The position numbers were made by a program, and so were the translations under genes. Below are positions 33,699 through 42,081 of a DNA stretch of 64,000 bases, one piece after another (within the stretch, counting starts at the first letter, position 1; each line of letters begins with the position of its first letter). This stretch comes from Bradyrhizobium rifense. GTDB lineage: Bacteria > Pseudomonadota > Alphaproteobacteria > Rhizobiales > Xanthobacteraceae. The stretch lies in contig NZ_VSSS01000033.1 in NCBI RefSeq assembly GCF_008123425.1, positions 62,001-126,000 of the forward strand, in the 5' to 3' direction. Under the pieces are notes generated by a model, which was given only the letters and a program-made list of their open reading frames with translations, searched no databases and was not told where the DNA came from.

Positions 33699-35357
33699 AT
33701 GTCGCCAGCGCAAGCGAGCCAGGCTCAAGCCGCCGAGGCCTACGATGTGGTTGTCGTCGGCGCCGGCTTTGCCGGCATGTACATGCTGCATCGTCTGCGT
33801 GGGCTCGGCTTCTCGGCGCGAGTCTACGAGCAGGGCGGTGGCGTCGGCGGCACTTGGTACTGGAATCGCTATCCAGGTGCGCGCTGCGATGTCGAGAGCA
33901 TGCAATATTCCTACTCGTTCTCCGAAGAGCTCCAGCAGGAATGGGACTGGAGCGAGCACTACGCGCCGCAAGCAGAGATCCTGAAATACGCCAATCACGT
34001 CGCCGACCGTTTTGACCTGCACCGCGACATCCAGTTCGACACGCGCGTCGAGCGCGCCGTATTCGACGAACGCGCGAACAGATGGTCGGTCACGATATCT
34101 GACGGCAGGGCAGTTCAGGCGCAATTCGTCGTGCTCGCCACGGGCTGCCTCTCGAATGCGCGCAAGCCCGACATCAAGGGCCTCGAGAATTTCAAAGGCC
34201 CCGTCTACCACACCGGAAACTGGCCGCATGAAGACGTCGACTTCACTGGCTTGCGCATTGGTCTGATCGGTACGGGATCGTCAGGCATCCAATCGACACC
34301 TGTCATCGCCGAACAGGCCAAGCATCTCACGGTGTTTCAGCGAACGGCGAATTTCTCGATTCCCGCCCGCAACGCCGCGCTGACGGAAGAGGAGCGCGAC
34401 GCGTTTCGCAAAAAGTATCCGGAGATCCGCCGCTTCGCCCGCGAGATCGCGCGCAACGGCATCTATGCCGAGCAGCCCGATCACGGTGCGCTCGACGATA
34501 GCGACGAGACCAGGAACGGAAAGTACGCTTCGCGTTGGGAGCGCGGCGGACTGACCTTCATGTACGTCTACAACAATCTCGGTCTCGACCGGACCGCCAA
34601 CGACACGGCCGCCGATTTCGTCCGCGGCAAGATCGCCGAGATCGTAAAGGACCCCGCGACTGCAAAGCTGCTCCAACCGAACAGCCATCCGATCGGTACC
34701 AAGCGCATCTGCGTCGACACCGATTATTTTGCGACTTTCAACCGGCCGAACGTCTCGCTGGTCGACATCAAGTCCAATCCGATTGAGGAGATCACGGCGA
34801 GCGCGGTGCGTGTTGCTGGCAAGGACCACGAGGTCGATGCACTGGTGATGGCGACAGGTTTTGACGCTATGACCGGATCGGTGGCGAAGATCGACATCAG
34901 TGGGCGCAGCGGCGAGATCCTGAACCAGAAATGGGCGGAAGGCCCAAAAACCTATCTCGGGCTGATGACCGCGGGCTTTCCGAACCTGTTCATCATCACC
35001 GGTCCCGGCAGCCCGTCAGTGCTGTCGAACATGATCGTGTCGATCGAGCAGCATGTCGACTGGATCGCCGACTGCCTCGTCCATATGCGCAAGCAAAACC
35101 TTGCCACGATGGAGGCGGGCAGGGACGCCGAGGAGAAGTGGGTGGCGCATGTCAACGAGGTCGCCCATGGCACCCTCTATCCGCAGGCCAATTCCTGGTA
35201 CATGGGCGCCAACATCCCCGGCAAGCCGCGCATCTTCATGCCCTATATCGGCGGGGTCGGCGTCTATCGGCGGATCTGCGATGAGGTCGCAGCCAAGGGA
35301 TATGAGGGATTCGTGATGGAAGCGGAGGGGCAGCCGCGCAAGGTGGCGGCGGGGTAG
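33699..35357 (+). CDS. Flavin-dependent Baeyer-Villiger-type monooxygenase
   Basis: A 552-residue class B flavoprotein monooxygenase. The FAD Rossmann motif GAGFAGMYML is at residues 21-30, followed by GGTWYWNRYPGARCDVES, typical of cyclohexanone monooxygenase relatives. The fingerprint region reads FKGPVYHTGNWP, matching the FxGxxxHxxxW pattern. A second dinucleotide motif GTGSSGIQ binds NADPH. The late VMATGFDAMTG strand is also typical. Such enzymes insert oxygen into ketones to give esters or lactones, with acetone and cyclic ketones as common substrates. An AGGGAG ribosome site precedes the ATG. The 221-base upstream gap shows no repeat or clear operator. Confidence 0.9.
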   Translation: MSPAQASQAQAAEAYDVVVVGAGFAGMYMLHRLRGLGFSARVYEQGGGVGGTWYWNRYPGARCDVESMQYSYSFSEELQQEWDWSEHYAPQAEILKYANHVADRFDLHRDIQFDTRVERAVFDERANRWSVTISDGRAVQAQFVVLATGCLSNARKPDIKGLENFKGPVYHTGNWPHEDVDFTGLRIGLIGTGSSGIQSTPVIAEQAKHLTVFQRTANFSIPARNAALTEEERDAFRKKYPEIRRFAREIARNGIYAEQPDHGALDDSDETRNGKYASRWERGGLTFMYVYNNLGLDRTANDTAADFVRGKIAEIVKDPATAKLLQPNSHPIGTKRICVDTDYFATFNRPNVSLVDIKSNPIEEITASAVRVAGKDHEVDALVMATGFDAMTGSVAKIDISGRSGEILNQKWAEGPKTYLGLMTAGFPNLFIITGPGSPSVLSNMIVSIEQHVDWIADCLVHMRKQNLATMEAGRDAEEKWVAHVNEVAHGTLYPQANSWYMGANIPGKPRIFMPYIGGVGVYRRICDEVAAKGYEGFVMEAEGQPRKVAAG

Positions 35358-35530
35358 AACGCGGACATCACCGAAACGCCCCTAGTTAAATCGGCAAAGC
35401 GTACCGGGATCGACGCCGTGCGCTCAACATTTCAGCGCGGCCGTCTAACGGAACGTAATTATTCGGTAAGTCGCCTCCATTACAACGAACGCGCGCAAGC
35501 GCGGAATGACTATCTGGAATGGAGAGTGCG

Positions 35531-37207
35531 ATGGCTTGGTTCAACAACATGTCTGTTGGGCGCAAGCTCCTGCTCACATTTTCGGCAGTCGTGCTGCTGG
35601 TGGTGGTGCTCGGAGGTTTCGCGCTGAAATCGCTGTCCGACCTGCATGGCGCGGCGCGCGAGCTGTCCGGCAATTGGCTCCCGAGCGTCGACAAGGCGAG
35701 GGGCCTGCAATACCAGATCGCCCGCATCCGGACCAACCAGCTCTCGGTGCTGATGGCGAAGGAGGGCGACCGCGAGGAGATCCGCCAGACCCTGCGCAAG
35801 ATCGAGCAGACCGTGACCGACAGCCTCAAATCCTATGAGGCGCTAGTGACCTCGCCGGAGGAGCAGGCGGCCCTCAAGCGCCTCAGCGCTCACTACGCCA
35901 CCTTCCTGGAATCGGACAAGGCGCTCGACATGCTGGGCACCAATCCCGACGGTACCAGGGACGCTTTCTTCGCAGGCAGAAACCAGTTTCGCGAGCTGCT
36001 CGAGGACGCCGACAAACTCGTGAAGGTAAACACCGACGGTGCCGGCCGTTCCGTCGCCACGGCGGAATGGACCTATGACAATGCGCGCGCGGTGATCATG
36101 ATTGTGCTGCTGGTGATGATGGTGCTCGCGGCGGCTGCCGGCTTCGTGCTGCGCTCGGCAATTGCCAAGCCGCTGCTCGCGCTCGACAAGGCGATGGGGC
36201 GCCTGGCGCAGAACGACACCACGACCGAAGTGCCGGCGACGTCGCGGCGCGACGAGGTCGGCGCCATGGCCCGCGCGGTGCTCGTCTTCAAGGAGGGCAT
36301 GGTCGCGGCCGATCAGATGCGTGCGCGCCAGGAAGAGGAGCGGCAAGCGAAGGAGCGTCATGCCGCCTACATCATGGGACTGGCGCAGGAATTCGACGTG
36401 GCGGCAAGCTCGGCCATCGGTGGCGTCGCCGATGCAGCGAGCCGCATGCAGGTGACCGCAGGCGGCCTGTCGTCCACCGTCGGCCAAACCGGCCAACAGG
36501 CCATGACGGTGGCTGCGGCCGCGCAGCAGGCTTCGGCCAACGTGCAGACGGTGGCCTCCGCCGCCGAGGAGCTGACGTCCTCGATCCACGAGATTTCCCG
36601 GCAGGTCGCGCTCGCTGCCCAGGTGAGCCATAAGGCGGTGAAGCAGGCCAACCATACCAATGACATCGTCGGTGGCCTCCAGCAGGCGGCACGCCGCATC
36701 GGCGAGGTGATCGACCTCATCAACCAGATTGCCAGCCAGACCAATTTGCTCGCCCTGAACGCGACCATCGAGGCGGCGCGTGCGGGCGATGCCGGCCGGG
36801 GGTTTGCCGTGGTCGCCAATGAGGTGAAGAGCCTCGCCGCGCAGACCTCGCGGGCGACCGACGAGATCAGCCAGCAGATCAATTCGGTACAGCAGGCGAC
36901 CGCGCAGGCGGTCGACGCCATCACCGCGATCGGCGGCACGATCCAGGAGATCAGCCAGATCTCGACCACGGTCGCCTCGGCGGTGGAGGAGCAGGGCGCC
37001 GCGACGCAGGCGATTGCGCGCAGCGCCGAGCAGGCCTCCGCCGGCACCGGCACGGTGACGCAGAACATCGAGGGCGTGAGCCAGTCGGCGCGTTCGGGCG
37101 GCGGTGCCGCGCAGGAGGTGCTGTCCGCGGCCACCTCGCTGTCGCACGAGGCGCAAGCAATGCGCTCGCTGGTCCAAAACTTCCTCGGTAAGGTCAGGGC
37201 TGCATGA
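35531..37207 (+). CDS. Methyl-accepting chemotaxis protein (second copy, 4HB sensor)
   Basis: A 558-residue chemoreceptor with the same layout as the one at 24351. It has a membrane segment (about 9-30, LLLTFSAVVLLVVVLGGFAL), a four-helix-bundle sensor starting with LSGNWLPSV, a second membrane segment (about 180-205), HAMP, and a signalling domain with the NQIASQTNLLALNATIE hairpin tip. It ends FLGKVRAA, again with no docking pentapeptide. The second ATG is preferred because GGAGAG lies just before it; another ATG is four codons upstream. Sensor sequences differ from the first receptor, so ligands probably differ. Confidence 0.92.
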   Translation: MAWFNNMSVGRKLLLTFSAVVLLVVVLGGFALKSLSDLHGAARELSGNWLPSVDKARGLQYQIARIRTNQLSVLMAKEGDREEIRQTLRKIEQTVTDSLKSYEALVTSPEEQAALKRLSAHYATFLESDKALDMLGTNPDGTRDAFFAGRNQFRELLEDADKLVKVNTDGAGRSVATAEWTYDNARAVIMIVLLVMMVLAAAAGFVLRSAIAKPLLALDKAMGRLAQNDTTTEVPATSRRDEVGAMARAVLVFKEGMVAADQMRARQEEERQAKERHAAYIMGLAQEFDVAASSAIGGVADAASRMQVTAGGLSSTVGQTGQQAMTVAAAAQQASANVQTVASAAEELTSSIHEISRQVALAAQVSHKAVKQANHTNDIVGGLQQAARRIGEVIDLINQIASQTNLLALNATIEAARAGDAGRGFAVVANEVKSLAAQTSRATDEISQQINSVQQATAQAVDAITAIGGTIQEISQISTTVASAVEEQGAATQAIARSAEQASAGTGTVTQNIEGVSQSARSGGGAAQEVLSAATSLSHEAQAMRSLVQNFLGKVRAA

Positions 37208-37309
37208 CGCAGCCTTGAGGCCCGCGCCGGACGCAGACCCGACAGGCCTTGTCATCGGCGGTCCGTGGGCTAATTAATGCAGGCGCATCTTTTCGCCGGA
37301 GCCCTTCGC

Positions 37310-38188
37310 ATGACCGATACCCCTTACGTGCCGCCAAAAGTCTGGACCTGGAACAAGGAGAACGGCGGTCAGTTCGCCAGCATCAACCGGCCGATTGCCG
37401 GGGCCACCCACGACAAGGAGCTGCCGGTCGGCAAGCATCCGTTCCAGCTCTATTCGCTGGCGACCCCGAACGGGGTGAAGGTGACGGTGATGCTGGAGGA
37501 GCTTCTGGCGCTCGGCCACAAGGGCGCCGAATATGACGCCTGGCTGATCAAGATCGGCAATGGCGACCAGTTCGGCAGCGGCTTCGTCGATATTAATCCG
37601 AATTCGAAAATCCCGGCGCTGATGGACCGCTCCGGCCCCGAGCCCGTCAGGATCTTCGAATCCGGCTCGATCCTGTTCTACCTCGCCGAAAAGTTCGGCG
37701 CCTTCCTGCCCAAGGACATCAAGGCCCGCACCGAGGCCATGTCCTGGCTGTTCTGGCAGATGGGCAGCGCGCCCTATCTCGGCGGCGGCTTTGGCCATTT
37801 CTACGCCTACGCGCCGTTCAAGATCGAATACGCCATCGATCGCTTCGCGATGGAGGTCAAGCGCCAGCTCGACGTGCTCGACCGGCGCCTTGCCGACAAC
37901 GAATATCTCGCGGGCAGGGACTACACGATCGCCGACATGGCGGTGTGGCCCTGGTACGGCGCGCTCGCCAAGGGGCTGGTTTACGGCGCCGGCGAGTTCC
38001 TGTCGGTGCAGGACTACAAGAACGTGCAGCGCTGGACGGACCAGATCGCGCAACGCCCCGCGGTAAAGCGCGGCCGCATGGTCAACCGCGTCTCCGGCGA
38101 CCCCGCCAGCCAGCTCCACGAACGCCACGACGCGTCTGACTTCGAGACGAAGACTCAGGACAAGATCGAGACGGCGAAGACTGCGTAA
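37310..38188 (+). CDS. yghU: Glutathione S-transferase family, YghU-like disulfide-bond oxidoreductase
   Basis: A 292-residue protein of the nu-class glutathione transferase group (YghU of E. coli is 288). It begins PPKVWTWNKENGGQFASINR, as YghU does. The thioredoxin-fold domain holds LATPNGVKVTVMLEEL (active-site Thr/Asn region), NPNSKIPAL and ESGSILFYLAEKFG. The all-helical C-terminal domain has the ADMAVWPWYGAL segment. Such proteins reduce disulfides or organic peroxides with two glutathiones. The ATG with CGGAG upstream is used, not an earlier one 11 codons before. It appears monocistronic. Confidence 0.88.
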   Translation: MTDTPYVPPKVWTWNKENGGQFASINRPIAGATHDKELPVGKHPFQLYSLATPNGVKVTVMLEELLALGHKGAEYDAWLIKIGNGDQFGSGFVDINPNSKIPALMDRSGPEPVRIFESGSILFYLAEKFGAFLPKDIKARTEAMSWLFWQMGSAPYLGGGFGHFYAYAPFKIEYAIDRFAMEVKRQLDVLDRRLADNEYLAGRDYTIADMAVWPWYGALAKGLVYGAGEFLSVQDYKNVQRWTDQIAQRPAVKRGRMVNRVSGDPASQLHERHDASDFETKTQDKIETAKTA

Positions 38189-38205
38189 CGTCGCTCGCCG
38201 ATATC

Positions 38206-38235
38206 GTAGGGTGGGCAAAGCGAAGCGTGCCCACC
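38206..38235. repeat. Palindromic intergenic repeat, family F (GTAGGGTGGGCA type)
   Basis: GTAGGGTGGGCAAAGCG is followed by AAGCGTGCCCACC, pairing as GGTGGGCA / TGCCCACC. A longer two-ended copy is at 46629-46723. It lies between two convergent genes and may serve as a transcript end. Confidence 0.75.
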
Positions 38236-38258
38236 ATTTGTCCGCAAACTAATCCGCC

Positions 38259-38876
38259 CTACGATCTCTTCACACCCTCCGCCGCAGGAAACACCACGCG
38301 GTCATCGGTGCGGCAATAGCGGTCGGCGAACATACGGCCGATGGGGTGATAGCGGTCCATATGCACCCGCATCGCCTCGTTGTCCCAGAGCTCGTCGCGG
38401 ATGTGGAAGTGGATGCCTTCGCCCATGATCAGCCGGCGATCATCATTGACGTCGATCATCTTCCACAGCTTGCACTCCATCGCCCAGGGCGTGTCGGCGA
38501 GCCGCGGCACTGCGATCCTGGTCGAGGGCGCGAGCTTCAGGCCGAGATAGTCGGGCTCGCCGATGTCAGGCGGAAAGTCGCCGCTGCTCTCATGCATGGC
38601 CTTCGCCAGTGGTTCGTCCGCGAGATTGACCACGAACTCGCCGGTCCGCTGGATGTTGAGGAAGGTGTCCTTGTCCTGACCATTCGGCTTGCGGTTCGCC
38701 GCGAACATGCAGAGCGGCGGATCCTCACAGAACGCGTTGAAGAAGCTGAAGGGTGCGGCGTTGACCACGCCGGTCGGCCCCATTGACGTCACCCAAGCGA
38801 TCGGCCTCGGCAGGATGAAGGACGTCAGCACCTTGTAGCGCTCGCGTGGCGTCAGATCGCTGGCGGCGTAGTCCAT
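38259..38876 (-). CDS. Flavin reductase-like FMN-binding protein
   Basis: A 205-residue protein of the flavin reductase-like domain family (split-barrel FMN-binding fold). It has the usual start RERYKVLTSFILPRPIAWVTS and NAAPFSFFNAFCEDPPL. The glycine-poor GEFVVNLADEPLA segment that contacts FMN follows. Members supply reduced flavin to monooxygenases or bind FMN with unknown roles. The nearby Baeyer-Villiger-type enzyme normally reduces its own FAD, so a direct link is not implied. GGAG lies four bases before the ATG. Confidence 0.84.
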   Translation of the reverse strand: MDYAASDLTPRERYKVLTSFILPRPIAWVTSMGPTGVVNAAPFSFFNAFCEDPPLCMFAANRKPNGQDKDTFLNIQRTGEFVVNLADEPLAKAMHESSGDFPPDIGEPDYLGLKLAPSTRIAVPRLADTPWAMECKLWKMIDVNDDRRLIMGEGIHFHIRDELWDNEAMRVHMDRYHPIGRMFADRYCRTDDRVVFPAAEGVKRS

Positions 38877-38900
38877 GGGGGCTCCGTGGGAGGTTCTTCA

Positions 38901-39036
38901 CCTCGCCCCGCTTGCGGGGAGAGGTCGAATTCGATCGCAGATCGAATTCGGGTGAGGGGGTACAGGTCCCTCGACGATCTCATGTGTGGAGAGAGGCCCC
39001 TCACCCCAACCCTCTCCCCGTAAGAACGGGGAGAGG
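38901..39036. repeat. Composite palindromic repeat, family C with CGAATTCGATC core
   Basis: Three stems stand in order: CCTCGCCCCGC with GCGGGGAGAGG, a perfect 11-base pair CGAATTCGATC / GATCGAATTCG around GCA (38926-38950), and CCTCTCCCCG / CGGGGAGAGG around TAAGAA. It fills the gap between the flavin reductase-like gene and the acyl-CoA dehydrogenase gene on the minus strand. Confidence 0.78.
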
Positions 39037-39049
39037 GAGAGGAAAGACT

Positions 39050-40327
39050 CTACGCCATGCTCAGCTCGTGACGTCCCACCACCATCCAGTGCACCTCGTC
39101 CGGACCATCGGCAAAGCGCAGATGACGGACGTCCTGGTACATCTCCGCAAGCGGCGTCCAGTGCGAGATGCCGGTGGCGCCGTGCATCTGGATCGACTGG
39201 TCGATGATCTTGCAGGCGCGCTCCGGCACCATGGCCTTGACCATGGAGACCCAGACGCGGGCCTCCTTGTTGCCGAGCACGTCCATGGCCTTCGCGGCCT
39301 TCAGCACCATCAGCCGCATCGCCTCGATCTCGCAGCGCGCCTGCGCGATGATCTGCATGTTGCCGCCGAGATGGGCGATCTTCTTGCCGAAGGCTTCGCG
39401 GGTGAGGCCACGCTGCACCATCAGGTCCAGCGCCTTCTCGGCCTTGCCGATGGTGCGCATGCAGTGATGGATGCGGCCCGGTCCGAGGCGGAGCTGCGAG
39501 ATCTCGAAGCCGCGGCCCTCGCCGAGCAACATGTTCTCCTTCGGCACGCGCACATTGTTGAAGCGCATGTGCATGTGACCGCGCGGCGCGTGGTCCTGCC
39601 CGAACACGTACATCGGGCCGAGTACCTCGACGCCGGGCGTGTCGCGGGGGACCAGGATCTGCGATTGCTGCTTGCTCGGCGCCGCGTCCGGACTGGTCTT
39701 CACCATCACGATGAGGATCTTGCAGCGGGGATCGCCGACGCCGGAGATGTAATACTTCTCGCCATTGATGACCCACTCATCGCCGACGAGCTTTGCCGTG
39801 GTCGAAATGTTCTTGGCGTCGGAGGAGGCGACATTCGGCTCGGTCATGACATAGGCCGAACGGATCTCGCCGTTCATCAGCGGCTTCAGCCACTTCTCCT
39901 TCTGCTCCTTGGTGCCGACGCGCTCCAGCACCTCCATGTTGCCGGTATCCGGCGCCGAGCAGTTCATGGTCTCGGAGGCCAGCGGGCTCTTGCCGAGCTC
40001 GGAGGCGATATAGGCGTAGTCGAGGTTCTTCAGGCCCTGGCCAGTCTCGTCATCGGGCAGGAAGAAGTTCCAGAGGCCTTCCTTCTTGGCCTTGTTCTTG
40101 GCGACCTCAAGCACCTCGAGCTGCTTCGGCGTAAAGCTCCAGCGATCCTGTTTGCCTTCGCCGGCCTTGGCGAATTCGATCGACATCGGCTCGACGGTGT
40201 CGCGAATAAATTTCCTGACGTGATCGTAGAGCGGCCGGACCTGGTCCGACATGCGCAGGTCGTTGAGCTCGTCGCCGGGATTGAGCGTGTAGTTGGTGGT
40301 ACGGGGAATGTAGGCGTGCTTTGTCAT
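39050..40327 (-). CDS. Acyl-CoA dehydrogenase, ACAD10/11-like (Asp in place of catalytic Glu)
   Basis: A 425-residue FAD-dependent acyl-CoA dehydrogenase family protein. The FAD/substrate segments YVMTEPNVASSD (about 159-170) and WVINGEKYYISG, and the helical C-terminal domain with QMHGATGISHWTPLA, are clear. The position of the catalytic glutamate (usual YxxYEGT) reads RFADGPDEVHW, giving D407. The ADGPDEVH segment is characteristic of the animal ACAD10/11 dehydrogenase domain and its bacterial relatives, which act on 4-phosphoacyl-CoA. The APH-type kinase and DUF6285 gene lie 2.5 kb away. GGGAGGAA precedes the ATG chosen; an upstream in-frame ATG is not used. Confidence 0.88.
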   Translation of the reverse strand: MTKHAYIPRTTNYTLNPGDELNDLRMSDQVRPLYDHVRKFIRDTVEPMSIEFAKAGEGKQDRWSFTPKQLEVLEVAKNKAKKEGLWNFFLPDDETGQGLKNLDYAYIASELGKSPLASETMNCSAPDTGNMEVLERVGTKEQKEKWLKPLMNGEIRSAYVMTEPNVASSDAKNISTTAKLVGDEWVINGEKYYISGVGDPRCKILIVMVKTSPDAAPSKQQSQILVPRDTPGVEVLGPMYVFGQDHAPRGHMHMRFNNVRVPKENMLLGEGRGFEISQLRLGPGRIHHCMRTIGKAEKALDLMVQRGLTREAFGKKIAHLGGNMQIIAQARCEIEAMRLMVLKAAKAMDVLGNKEARVWVSMVKAMVPERACKIIDQSIQMHGATGISHWTPLAEMYQDVRHLRFADGPDEVHWMVVGRHELSMA

Positions 40328-40503
40328 TGTTCCTCCCGGGGTCACTGAGATCGCGTTGGGCCGGAGAATAGTCGGAGCGCGGCCAAAGGGCGAGCGCGTA
40401 TTTTCTCACGCAAGCCATGCCATGCGATGGAATTTCGCAAGGGCGTTTGAAATGTTGTTTGAATGGAGGGGCGCAGGCTCGATGTGCCTGCCGTACTCTC
40501 CGC

Positions 40504-40608
40504 TGTCATCGCCCGGCGAAGACCGGGCGATTCAGTATTCCAGAGACGGCGGTGATTGAATCGAGAGGCCGCGGCGTACTGGATTCCCCGCTCTCGCGGG
40601 AATGACAG
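40504..40608. repeat. Palindromic intergenic repeat, family D
   Basis: A hairpin TCGCCCGG / CCGGGCGA (40509-40530), the sequence CAGTATTCCAGAGACGGCGG, and a second hairpin CCCGC / GCGGG near the end lie between TGTCAT and ATGACAG termini. It occupies part of a 292-base gap between the acyl-CoA dehydrogenase and VOC genes. The rest of the gap shows nothing recognisable. Confidence 0.7.
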
Positions 40609-40619
40609 TGTCGGCCGGC

Positions 40620-41000
40620 TCAGTTCGGCATCCGGTGCATCGCGCAGATCTTGTTACCGTCGAGATCGCGCAAATAGGCGATATAGAGCTTGTTCCCTGC
40701 GCCCTCGCGGATGCCGGGCGGATTTTCGATCGGCGCTCCGCCGGCGGCGACACCGGCGGCGTGCCACTTGTCGACCTGCTCAGGCGAATTGGCGGCAAAG
40801 CCGATGGTGCCGCCGTTCGCACAGGTCGCCGGCTCGCCGTTGATCGGCTTGGTCACCGAGAACACGCCGGTCTTGGTGAAGTAGAAGATGCGGTGGCCGT
40901 CGACCTTGGCCGGGCGCACTTCGAGCGTGCTGAGCAGGTTGTCGTAGAACGACTTGGCCTTGTCGAGGTCGTTAGTGCCGATCATGATGTGTGAGAACAT
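40620..41000 (-). CDS. VOC family (glyoxalase/dioxygenase superfamily) protein
   Basis: A 126-residue single vicinal-oxygen-chelate domain. It opens MFSHIMIGTNDLDKAKSFYD, the standard first strand and helix with a potential metal histidine at residue 4. It closes with YIAYLRDLDGNKICAMHR, where the strand before the last metal ligand usually sits. A central cysteine and alanine-rich segment follows the usual fold order. These small proteins dimerise to form a metal site for isomerases, lyases or resistance proteins. The substrate is unknown. The gene is isolated by repeats on both sides. Confidence 0.82.
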   Translation of the reverse strand: MFSHIMIGTNDLDKAKSFYDNLLSTLEVRPAKVDGHRIFYFTKTGVFSVTKPINGEPATCANGGTIGFAANSPEQVDKWHAAGVAAGGAPIENPPGIREGAGNKLYIAYLRDLDGNKICAMHRMPN

Positions 41001-41023
41001 TTGCCCATTCCCCTCAGAGTTTG

Positions 41024-41107
41024 TAGCCCGGATGGAGCGCAGCGAAATCCGGGTCTTGCTTAGTTTTGAAAATCCCGGATTACGCTTCGCTCCATCCGGG
41101 CGACGAA
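41024..41107. repeat. Palindromic intergenic repeat, family E (TAGCCCGGATGGAGCG type)
   Basis: The termini TAGCCCGGATGGAGCG and CGCTCCATCCGGGCGACGAA are inverted copies, with inner AATCCGGG / CCCGGATT pairing. A second copy is at 51901-51984. It fills the gap between the SDR and VOC genes on the minus strand. Confidence 0.8.
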
Positions 41108-41109
41108 AA

Positions 41110-41889
41110 TCAAAACGCGGTATAACCGCCGTCGATCACGAACGTATCCGCGGTGTGATACGACGACGCCTTGCTCATCAGATACACCGCGATCCCGCCG
41201 AAATCGCTGGCTTCGCCGAAGCGGCGCATCGGAATCCGCGGCATCACGTTGGCGACGAATTTCTCGTTGGCCATGATGCCGGCGGTCATGTCGCTCTTGA
41301 TCCAGCCGGGCAGGATCGCGTTCGCGGTGACGCCGTGGCGCGCCAGCTCGACACCGAGCGCGCGCACCAGCGCGTTGATGGCGGCCTTGGTCGCCGCATA
41401 ATGCTCGTTGCGCGCAGTGCCGAAGATCGAGGCGAGGCTCGATGTCGCGACCAGCCGGCCGAAGGGATCGCCGGCATTGGCGCGGTCGGTCATGTGTTTT
41501 GCGGCGGCCTGAAAGGCGTGGAACACACCGTCGAGATTGGTCGCGAACATCGTGCGCCATTCCTCCTCGGTGCGCTCGATGAAGGACCGGCGGCCACCGC
41601 CGCCGATGCCGGCATTGGCGAAGCAGCCATCGACGCGGCCGAAGGTGTCGAGCGTCGCCTTCATCGCGGCATTGACCGAAGCCGGATCGGTGACGTCGCA
41701 GACGCGGGTATCGACCTTGCCGGACAGGCCCGCCATGCTCGCGGCAGCGGCCTTGTTCTTGTCAGCATTGCGGCCCCAGATCGAGACGTTACAGCCCTGG
41801 CCGGCCAGCGCCTGCGCGATGCCGAGCCCGATACCGCCATTGCCGCCGGTGATCACCGCGACGCGGCCAGTGAGGTCGAAAAGGTTCAT
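41110..41889 (-). CDS. SDR family oxidoreductase
   Basis: A 259-residue classical short-chain dehydrogenase. The cofactor motif is TGGNGGIG (14-21), NAGIGGGG follows, the catalytic serine is in ATSSLASI, and YAATK is intact. The C terminus has the usual DGGYTAF. It is divergent from the crotonase-kinase-DUF6285 operon and close to the ACAD10/11-like gene. That makes it a candidate for the 4-oxoacyl-CoA or 3-hydroxyacyl-CoA redox step of the proposed pathway, the role LvaD has in Pseudomonas. The assignment to that step is inferred. Confidence 0.87.
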   Translation of the reverse strand: MNLFDLTGRVAVITGGNGGIGLGIAQALAGQGCNVSIWGRNADKNKAAAASMAGLSGKVDTRVCDVTDPASVNAAMKATLDTFGRVDGCFANAGIGGGGRRSFIERTEEEWRTMFATNLDGVFHAFQAAAKHMTDRANAGDPFGRLVATSSLASIFGTARNEHYAATKAAINALVRALGVELARHGVTANAILPGWIKSDMTAGIMANEKFVANVMPRIPMRRFGEASDFGGIAVYLMSKASSYHTADTFVIDGGYTAF

Positions 41890-42081
41890 GGCGCGTTTCC
41901 TGTTTTTGGCAAGGTTTCTTGGTATGACGCGCGTCAGCCGGTGCGCGCAAGATCATGCGATATGACGGTGGGGTATGCTTTCGTCACCATGGACAAGACC
42001 GTGCCAAAAATCAAATATGCGCCGCGGCAAAATGAATTCCGGCCTGCGAAACTGACGCAGGCGGTAACTGACGAGGAAACG

